From: a bacterium
GTDB lineage: Bacteria; JAJVIF01; JAGGVT01
Assembly (NCBI GenBank): GCA_021157815.1
Contig: JAGGVT010000016.1
Location: forward strand, 1 to 21,163
Direction of reading: 5' to 3'
DNA length: 21,163 bases
How positions within the stretch are numbered: the stretch's first letter is position 1; each line of letters starts with the position of its first letter. The notes beneath the pieces are model-generated. The model was given only the letters and a program-made list of their open reading frames with translations, was not told where the DNA came from and did no database searches. This document shows positions 15,544-21,163 of the stretch, in pieces. The translations under genes were made by a program, and so were the position numbers.

Positions 15544-16485
15544 ATGAGTCGTCGATTTTTTTCAATTGCAATTCTGGTTTTAACCTCTTTTGTTCTTTCT
15601 GCGGTTCCGGCGCGGGCTGACGCGATACTTGGATGCCCCAAAGGGCTTGATGAAGACCAGTTCTGGGTCATGATGTCAACGATATTCAGCAGCATGACCG
15701 AGAAATACGACCGTAAAACCGACTCCATGCTTGCATTGCCGGATGGCTGGCACAGGGATGTCAACAAGACAATGCTCCGTTTGGGGTATGGGATTGCGGA
15801 AGATATTGATGTCGGATTGGTTTTGACACACATGGATATCGATGCCAAAACCTGGAACAAGGATAAGGAGAAATGGAACGAATTTAAGGATACCGGATGG
15901 GATGACCCCTGGTTGACTGTCAAGAGACGGTGTTTGCATGAGCAAAACTATCTCGGTTTCGATGAAGTTTATGTAAGTGTTGGAGCGGGTTTTAAACTCC
16001 CAACAGCCATAAATGTTGAAGAAGTAAAACATGGCATTTCAAATGGCGCAGGGGAAAGCGAACTTGGAATTCTGACAAATTGGACCAAAGGAAGATGGGA
16101 ATTCTGCAATCACTTGAAGCATAGATGGCGCGATACAGCTCCAGTAATTAAAGGCTGGAAATATTCCGGACAGGATCTCACAAACAGACTGTATTACAAA
16201 TTCAAGATTGGTTATGATCTCACGGGAGAGGGTATATGGCAGGTCGGCATTAAGCTTGGTGGCTGGATGGATATGCAGGATGTCAAACTGAATCCGAAAA
16301 CGCACTGGCACAAGGGTCTGGATGGTAAAAAATGCTACAGCCACAATGTAACTCTGGGGCTTGAATACTCACCAACACAAACCGAACATCAGAAATTCAA
16401 ACTCGGTTGCGCGTTTCCTTATAGTGTTACAAACGTCATGTCACCAGATTACACAATCACACTAATCGGAATGTGGGTCTGGTAA
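15544..16485 (+). CDS. Secreted, probable outer-membrane beta-barrel protein
   Basis: A 313-residue protein with a clear Sec signal peptide (MSRRFFSIAILVLTSFVLS, likely cut after AVPARA near residue 26). The mature part has no hydrophobic helices. It has alternating strand-like segments with many Trp, Tyr and Gly (LGYGIAEDIDVGLVLTHM, EVYVSVGAGFKLP, YYKFKIGYDLTGEG, WQVGIKLGGWMDM) and ends in an aromatic residue (GMWVW), as outer-membrane barrels do. The pattern resembles metal- or phenol-degradation-associated MetA-like barrels, but I cannot assign a substrate. AAGGAGG at 15529-15535 fixes ATG 15544. It appears monocistronic. Confidence 0.65.
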   Translation: MSRRFFSIAILVLTSFVLSAVPARADAILGCPKGLDEDQFWVMMSTIFSSMTEKYDRKTDSMLALPDGWHRDVNKTMLRLGYGIAEDIDVGLVLTHMDIDAKTWNKDKEKWNEFKDTGWDDPWLTVKRRCLHEQNYLGFDEVYVSVGAGFKLPTAINVEEVKHGISNGAGESELGILTNWTKGRWEFCNHLKHRWRDTAPVIKGWKYSGQDLTNRLYYKFKIGYDLTGEGIWQVGIKLGGWMDMQDVKLNPKTHWHKGLDGKKCYSHNVTLGLEYSPTQTEHQKFKLGCAFPYSVTNVMSPDYTITLIGMWVW

Positions 16486-16548
16486 ATTAACCTGATATTG
16501 AACGCCAGAAGAATGGCCAAAATTGAGATTTGCAGCTGCTTTGTTGTT

Positions 16549-16574
16549 GGGGTGGGTTTTAAACCCACCCCTTT
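16549..16574. terminator. Palindromic hairpin after the beta-barrel-like gene
   Basis: GGGGTGGGTTT and AAACCCACCCC (16549-16571) form a near-perfect palindrome followed by TTT, 63 bases after the stop codon. It could terminate this transcript. It could equally be another dispersed palindrome, since the T-run is short. Confidence 0.5.
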
Positions 16575-16669
16575 CTGCCAGATATGCCACTACGAAAACA
16601 CCACAATCTTTGAGAACAGGCATTTTTAACAATACTAAAATCGAGAACTGTGATTCCGAATCCTGCGGT

Positions 16670-16700
16670 TTGGGAATTCTGTCGATGAAAGGTGTATAAT
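16670..16700 (+). promoter_or_regulatory. Possible promoter upstream of the UbiA-family gene
   Basis: A perfect -10 TATAAT (16695-16700) has TTGGGA (16670-16675) upstream at 19-base spacing, longer than ideal. The predicted transcript would start about 50 bases before ATG 16760. No clear ribosome binding site precedes that ATG. Confidence 0.35.
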
Positions 16701-16759
16701 TGATATGATTGGAATTTCAGCATTGCAATTACGATTGGATTGAATGATAGATACTAACC

Positions 16760-17689
16760 ATGAGCGATTCAGATTCAGGCAGTAAAAATAAGGCAGATTT
16801 CGCGGCGTATAAAGACCTTGCGCGCCCCTTTACTCTTCTAATGCCCTTTGTGGGATTTCTCGCGGGAGCCGGGATAGCGTATTCCGCAATCAAGCCGGAG
16901 AGTATTGGAATTGGCCTTTATATTAACATTCTGCTGGGCGCGATAGCCGCACCTCTTCTGAATGTCGCGTCAAATGCAATCAACCAATATTACGATTACG
17001 ATATCGACTGCATCAACAAACCGGACAGGCCGCTTCCATCCGGACGAATGTTAAAAATAACAGCGATTCGCTTCGGAATTGGCACGTATATCCTCGCGAT
17101 AATTCTTGCCGCATTTATAAACATGCCTGTTCTGATTGTGGTTGTGATTACCGCGTTGATTACATATTTCTACTCCGCGCCGCCGATACGATTCAAGAAT
17201 AATCCTATCCTTGCGAATGTCGCGATGGCGATTCCAAGAGGACTTCTTTTGCCTGTTGTCGGATGGTTTGCCGTTCATCCCGACAAACTCACAAGCTCAA
17301 CTCCCTGGGCGATAGGCTCAATCCTGTTTCTTTATGTGCTCGGAGCGGCATCCACAAAGGATTACGCTGATATGAAGGGGGATGAAGCATGCGGCGCGAG
17401 AACTCTTCCAGTGGTTCTGGGTGTCAAACGAAGCGCATGGGTGATTTCACCCAGTTTTGTAATCCCGTTTCTGTTGATTCCTATTTTTATCCATCAAGGA
17501 TTACTTGAGCCGCACACATTTCCATTAACTTTCCTTTCAATCTGGGGACTTTATATCGCGTGGCTGATTCTACGCAATCCCGAATCGCTTGCTCTGGAGG
17601 GCAACCATCCAAGCTGGAAGCATATGTATCTGCTGACAATGGCGATGCAGCTGGGCTTTCTTGCCAGCTATGCCATAGGCTGCAGGTAG
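16760..17689 (+). CDS. UbiA-family prenyltransferase
   Basis: A 309-residue multi-pass membrane enzyme transferring a prenyl chain from a diphosphate to an acceptor. The first Asp-rich motif reads NQYYDYDIDCINKPDRPLPS (about residue 74-93). The second reads KDYADMKGDEACGARTLPV (about 201-219). Both bind the magnesium-diphosphate. Eight or nine hydrophobic segments surround them. The PDRPLPSG signature is shared by chlorophyll synthase, menaquinone, heme O and archaeal-type lipid synthases, so the acceptor cannot be decided. No quinone or tetrapyrrole genes lie nearby. The next gene is 139 bases downstream. Confidence 0.88.
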   Translation: MSDSDSGSKNKADFAAYKDLARPFTLLMPFVGFLAGAGIAYSAIKPESIGIGLYINILLGAIAAPLLNVASNAINQYYDYDIDCINKPDRPLPSGRMLKITAIRFGIGTYILAIILAAFINMPVLIVVVITALITYFYSAPPIRFKNNPILANVAMAIPRGLLLPVVGWFAVHPDKLTSSTPWAIGSILFLYVLGAASTKDYADMKGDEACGARTLPVVLGVKRSAWVISPSFVIPFLLIPIFIHQGLLEPHTFPLTFLSIWGLYIAWLILRNPESLALEGNHPSWKHMYLLTMAMQLGFLASYAIGCR

Positions 17690-17828
17690 AAAAGTGATTT
17701 TCTGATTTCACAAAATTTGGCTGATGGTTTAAAATATACGGGCAGTTGATTGAAACGCTTTCACAAAAATGTGGAGATTAACTGGAGCAGATGAAAACTC
17801 AGCAGAATTAGAAGGCGGTTAAGTAATA

Positions 17829-18560
17829 ATGGCAATTGAAAGAAAAAGCGGCAGGAGATTCAAGCAGGCAAAGTCGCAATCACGCAACACTTTTAACCTT
17901 GGTACGTTCAAAGTTCTGTTGGTCTTTCTTGTTCTCATTCCAATTGTGTTCTATTTTATTGCTCCGGAGATTAGAAACTCATTTATCAGTTATCAGACAG
18001 GGCAGATATATGAACGATTCCATAAAATATCAACAGCAAAGAGACATTATGAGTCAGCCTATAAGTCGTCTGAGCAAAAGAACCTTAAAGCCCAATGGAA
18101 ATTTGCCCAGATGTGCAACTATCTTGAGGAGTATAATTCAGCATTAAAAGCCACAACCAACGTTATTGAGGAAATCAAACCGGCTGATCAGGCGCTTTTG
18201 TCGAAATTCTATCTTGAACAGGGGCGTGCAAATGAGGGGTTGGAGGATTTTGACGCCGCGATGATTTCATATTCGAGAGGTGCAAAGTTAGATGCTGACA
18301 ATTATCATGTCCTGATTGGGCTGGGGAAAATGTACAGGGTGAAAGGCGATTACAAACGATCCCGGAAAACTCTTGAGGATGCGGTTAATATCCATAAGCT
18401 AAGATCTCCTGAAGCTCATTATGAACTTGCGTTGACCTACATCGCGGAGAACAACAACGCGGATGCTCTCGATGAACTTGATTACGCTCTCAGCCAACTG
18501 CCATCCAGGAAATTGAAACACAAAGCACAACAGAAAAAGAACGAAATTATCGCGAACTAA
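17829..18560 (+). CDS. Membrane-anchored TPR protein
   Basis: A 243-residue protein with a basic N-terminus (1-26), one hydrophobic segment (about 29-48, VLLVFLVLIPIVFYFIAPEI) and then about five TPR-like helix pairs to the end, such as LEQGRANEGLEDFDAAMISY and VLIGLGKMYRVKGDYKRSRK. The layout suits a bitopic inner-membrane protein with its TPR scaffold probably outside the cytoplasm. The partner is unknown. It lies downstream of the UbiA gene on the same strand, possibly cotranscribed. I see no catalytic motif. Confidence 0.7.
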   Translation: MAIERKSGRRFKQAKSQSRNTFNLGTFKVLLVFLVLIPIVFYFIAPEIRNSFISYQTGQIYERFHKISTAKRHYESAYKSSEQKNLKAQWKFAQMCNYLEEYNSALKATTNVIEEIKPADQALLSKFYLEQGRANEGLEDFDAAMISYSRGAKLDADNYHVLIGLGKMYRVKGDYKRSRKTLEDAVNIHKLRSPEAHYELALTYIAENNNADALDELDYALSQLPSRKLKHKAQQKKNEIIAN

Positions 18561-18565
18561 ATTAA

Positions 18566-18802
18566 GAGAGCTCTGGAAAAGTCAGGTTTGCCGGAATATT
18601 TAACAAGTGAATTCGATTCCGTTATGCCCGGGAAAGGGCCTGTCGGGAAAGTTGTTGCCTTTTATTGGTAATTGATAAAAACAAAAATTGGCCTCTGAAA
18701 ACATTATTCGCCAATTAACCCGTCATTCCCGCTTTCGCGGGAATGACGGTATTTTGTTCTTTTCTGAAATGTTCCGATAAATCTGACTTATTCAGAGCTC
18801 TC
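18566..18802. mobile_element. 237-bp MITE-like element with 41-bp imperfect TIRs
   Basis: The arms 18566-18606 and 18762-18802 are reverse complements at 33 of 41 positions, perfect over the outer GAGAGCTCTG and over AAGTCAG. The centre encodes nothing but contains a strong palindrome at 18720-18749 and an AATTGGC/GCCAATT pair (18686-18692 and 18710-18716). The flanks (ATTAA and AATAA) are too AT-rich to prove a target duplication. It fills most of the 351-base gap before the miaB-type gene. Confidence 0.65.
18720..18749. repeat. 13-bp perfect-stem palindrome (CGTCATTCCCGC type)
   Basis: CCGTCATTCCCGC (18720-18732) and GCGGGAATGACGG (18737-18749) form a perfect stem with a TTTC loop. The same CGTCATTCCCGC arm appears at 20788, where its partner arm is missing. 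Repeats of this form are scattered through many bacterial genomes. Here it sits inside the 237-bp element. Confidence 0.75.
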
Positions 18803-18849
18803 AATAATTTTAAAGTGAGCGAAATCCTGTGCTACAATCAAAACATATC

Positions 18850-18870
18850 GCCCACGACGGGGCTTTTTTT
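18850..18870 (+). terminator. Short GC stem followed by a seven-T run
   Basis: GCCC (18850-18853) can pair with GGGC (18860-18863), and seven Ts follow at once. The T-run is good but the stem is only 4 bp, so termination would be weak. It could end the TPR-gene transcript. A TATAAT at 18872-18877 follows, without a recognisable -35. Confidence 0.35.
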
Positions 18871-18911
18871 GTATAATAAAACAGCATTACACGGTTGATA
18901 AATACTAAATA

Positions 18912-20261
18912 ATGCCTGAAACCTGTAAAAAATATTTCATTAAAACATTCGGATGCCAGATGAATATCGCTGACAGCAACAGGTTTGCCCGTATCCTGGA
19001 TGAACTCGGATTCACGCGCTCTGACTCGCCGAGTGAAAGCGATTTGGTAGTTGTCAACACGTGTGTCGTACGGGCGAAAGCTGAGGACAAAGCGATATCG
19101 TACATTGGTGAAATCGAGCGTATTCGCAAATCAGGCTCAAAAGTGAGTGTGATTCTTGCCGGATGCCTCGTGCCTTTGGTAAACGAAAATGAAATAAAAC
19201 GTCGATTCCCGGTCATTTTGTTTTCTATCAATCCTGAGAATGTCGATACATTTCGCGATTTGGTTCTTGAACACTGCAAACCTGTTCCTGATTGTGAAAA
19301 GATATCTGATGATGTCATCCAAAAGGATTCAGGCAAATCTTCATTTCATGCGTTTGTAAATATAATGCGGGGATGCGAGCAGCATTGCACCTATTGCATT
19401 GTTCCCAAAGCGCGAGGCAACAACGCAAGCAGGAAATATGAGGATATCCGGGATGAAATAAAATGGCGAATTGACAATGGCGCGAAAGCAATTACTCTTC
19501 TCGGACAAAGCATCCTTGATTACGGCAAGGACTGGCAGGATAAGAAACCCATCAGTTCGATAAAAGGCGATGATTTATTCAGGGATCTTCTTGATAGAAT
19601 TTCGATTGAGTTTCCCGATATCTGGATTAAATTCCTTACATCACATTCAAAAGACCTGTTGTTCGAAACGATTGATTTAATCGCATCGCGGGATAACATA
19701 AGCAAATTCATTCATCTGCCGATTCAATCCGGTGATGATGGAATTCTAAAAAAGATGAATCGCGGCCATAACAGGGATGATTATTTCAAATTGGTTGAAT
19801 ATATAAATAATAAAATTCCCGATGTCAGATTGTCGAGCGACATTATAGTCGGGTTCCCGGGCGAGAATTTGGATGCCTTTGAACAGTCGCTTGATTTACT
19901 GCGGCGTGTGCGATTTTTCAAAGTGTTCACATTCCTGTATTCGACTCGACCATCAACAGCCGCCGCTCGAATGAAAGATGATTTGCCAATCGAGGAAAAA
20001 CGAGCTCGATTGAACCGACTCATCGATCTTCAGAATCTGATTACACTGGAACGCCACAAGGAACTTGTGGGTGAAAAACTAATAATAATGGTCGAGGGGC
20101 CGGCTTTGAAATCGGAAGAAATGTTAATGGGTAGAAGTCTGAGTGAGGATATCGTAATATTTAACAGTGTGGATTTCGTTAGCACAGGAGATTTTGTTCG
20201 AGTGAAAATTATCGAGGAACGCCAGCGCACATTAATTGGCGAATTTGTGGATAGAGCCTGA
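18912..20261 (+). CDS. miaB: MiaB-type tRNA methylthiotransferase (radical SAM)
   Basis: MiaB adds the 2-methylthio group to isopentenyl-adenosine at position 37 of tRNAs that read U-starting codons. The 449-residue protein has the N-terminal UPF0004 domain with three cluster cysteines (FGCQMN near 14, NTCVVR near 49, AGCLVP near 85). The radical-SAM CEQHCTYC follows near residue 155, and a C-terminal TRAM domain spans about 385-447. NTCVVRAKAEDKA favours MiaB over RimO or MtaB. Usual family motifs are altered: the segment after the CxxxCxxC reads PKARGNNASR, and LGQNVNSYG is LGQSILDYG. The start at 18912 begins right at the conserved domain; no ribosome binding site is evident. Confidence 0.82.
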   Translation: MPETCKKYFIKTFGCQMNIADSNRFARILDELGFTRSDSPSESDLVVVNTCVVRAKAEDKAISYIGEIERIRKSGSKVSVILAGCLVPLVNENEIKRRFPVILFSINPENVDTFRDLVLEHCKPVPDCEKISDDVIQKDSGKSSFHAFVNIMRGCEQHCTYCIVPKARGNNASRKYEDIRDEIKWRIDNGAKAITLLGQSILDYGKDWQDKKPISSIKGDDLFRDLLDRISIEFPDIWIKFLTSHSKDLLFETIDLIASRDNISKFIHLPIQSGDDGILKKMNRGHNRDDYFKLVEYINNKIPDVRLSSDIIVGFPGENLDAFEQSLDLLRRVRFFKVFTFLYSTRPSTAAARMKDDLPIEEKRARLNRLIDLQNLITLERHKELVGEKLIIMVEGPALKSEEMLMGRSLSEDIVIFNSVDFVSTGDFVRVKIIEERQRTLIGEFVDRA

Positions 20262-20272
20262 GAAATCAGTTT

Positions 20273-20785
20273 ATGCGAAAAAAAAGGCAGCACATAACCA
20301 GAAGCATACTTGGAATAGTCGGCGGGCTTGCGCTTGGATATATCATCGCGCTGGATGTTACCGGCTGGTTTTTTATAAAACCGTCAACTCTGATACTGAT
20401 TGAAATAGCCTGCGCGCTGTTTCTGTTTCGGATTACTCATGGGCTTATGGAGGATGAGCGTATCAGCACACCGGTTAAACGCGGTTATTTCTGGGGCGTT
20501 ACGGCGCTTGTTATCGCGCATGTTTTCAACATGGGTTATCTCTATCTCAAAGACCTTCAGGCGTTGTTTGACATTGCCACAATCAATTTCGCTGAAAGCC
20601 TTGCGTTGGGCTGGCTTTATTTCCACCTGCCCATATTCGGATTTATCTTCGGCGCTGTTTATGATTACTGCGCTGTTTGTGTTAGGAATCGTAGAAAAGC
20701 TCTGCGTTTGAAAAAGCTTGCATCCCCAATCGCAAAAGCAGAAGGCGAAAAACCCATCAAGTTAAATAATCCGCATGTCGAATAG
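20273..20785 (+). CDS. Small multi-pass membrane protein of unknown function
   Basis: A 170-residue protein beginning 11 bases after miaB and probably cotranscribed. It has a basic N-terminus (MRKKRQH), about four hydrophobic segments (roughly residues 12-30, 37-54, 71-92 and 106-131) and a charged Lys-rich tail (135-170). I recognise no family and see no catalytic motif. Positive charges at both ends suggest N- and C-termini in the cytoplasm. Confidence 0.6.
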   Translation: MRKKRQHITRSILGIVGGLALGYIIALDVTGWFFIKPSTLILIEIACALFLFRITHGLMEDERISTPVKRGYFWGVTALVIAHVFNMGYLYLKDLQALFDIATINFAESLALGWLYFHLPIFGFIFGAVYDYCAVCVRNRRKALRLKKLASPIAKAEGEKPIKLNNPHVE

Positions 20786-20787
20786 CT

Positions 20788-20821
20788 CGTCATTCCCGCG
20801 AAAGGGGCTGTTGAAAAAGCC
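20788..20821. mobile_element. Broken CGTCATTCCCGC palindrome joined to a GGGGCTGTTGAAAAAG end
   Basis: CGTCATTCCCGCGAAA (20788-20803), the left arm and loop of the palindrome type seen at 18720, runs directly into GGGGCTGTTGAAAAAGCC (20804-20821), the terminal repeat of the 131-bp element at 12036. The missing right palindrome arm suggests insertion into it. No second copy of the terminus appears before the window ends, so the element is larger, truncated or diverged. Confidence 0.6.
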
Positions 20822-21163
20822 TATTTTCCCCGTAACCCGGTCATGCCGTCCCGAACTAAAGAAACAATTATCTATAAGGTGAATCAGGCATGCCGTGATA
20901 GTGGCTATCTATGCGGAACTCCGGAATGCCTGCGAACGTTGCAGAATTGATTCATGTTTTTTTACACTAGTGTCCGGTTAAGTTAGATACCAATTACCGT
21001 ATTGCTGATTAATAGAGAACAAACCGGCATGTTTGTATTTATCAGACGTGAAACGAAAGTGAATATCGAGTCGTTCTATCCGTAAAAAGGGTACAGTCCC
21101 GAATGTCACTCGGTTAAGCAGTATAGCCAATTTCAATTAGTTTACGTTCTAATTTTCTAGGTA
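20822..21163. other. Non-coding right edge with IS-like ends
   Basis: No supported gene. It contains CAGGCAT/ATGCCTG (20885-20891 and 20926-20932), a second copy of the IS630-type end ACTAGTGTCC (20966-20975) oriented into the unseen sequence, and AAAAAGGGTACAGTCC (21084-21099), related to the repeat inside the glycosyltransferase gene. It may be the flank of an insertion sequence lying to the right. Confidence 0.45.

Noticed and set aside
17690-17828. RNA gene or riboswitch between the UbiA and TPR genes
   Set aside because: The gap is short, AT-rich and shows no strong stem or known motif.

Overview
The window is a bacterial chromosome segment of moderate GC. It is probably from a Gram-negative (diderm) lineage, because it encodes a secreted protein that looks like an outer-membrane beta-barrel. 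I cannot name the phylum from sequence alone. The compact RpoB (1144 aa), the 1420-aa RpoC with a lysine-rich linker, and the dense scatter of small palindromic elements suggest a poorly sampled environmental lineage rather than a classic model group.

Region 1 (1-11,860) is the conserved translation/transcription block: the tail of tuf, then secE, nusG, rplK, rplA, rplJ, rplL, rpoB and rpoC, all on the plus strand. A hairpin separates tuf from secE, and a hairpin plus T-run follows rpoC. The leaders between genes are structured. A dispersed-repeat half-copy with its own hairpin sits in the short rplA-rplJ gap. There are hairpins between rplJ and rplL, three or more in the 400-bp rplL-rpoB gap (one an 11-bp perfect stem just upstream of the rpoB ribosome binding site), and one between rpoB and rpoC.

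Region 2 (11,860-12,588) has no gene and is a nest of small mobile palindromes. A 330-bp element with 20-bp terminal inverted repeats (TIRs) and a 5-bp target duplication contains a 28-bp palindromic repeat. That repeat is itself split by a 131-bp element with 16-bp TIRs and its own 5-bp duplication. Beside them is a 187-191-bp element with 33-37-bp perfect TIRs.

Region 3 (12,589-21,163) is ordinary accessory genome. It holds a large minus-strand GT-C glycosyltransferase/TPR fusion whose reading frame contains a 118-bp inverted-repeat element, a truncated and frameshifted IS630-type transposase remnant, a secreted beta-barrel-like protein, a UbiA-family prenyltransferase, a membrane-anchored TPR protein, a MiaB-type tRNA methylthiotransferase and a small multi-pass membrane protein. 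More palindromic repeats lie in almost every gap, and the right edge carries further IS-like ends.

The most notable feature is this population of transposase-less inverted-repeat elements: nested in one another, inserted in frame in a coding sequence, and present in a ribosomal-protein operon leader. I see no CRISPR array, phage module, toxin-antitoxin pair or biosynthetic cluster.
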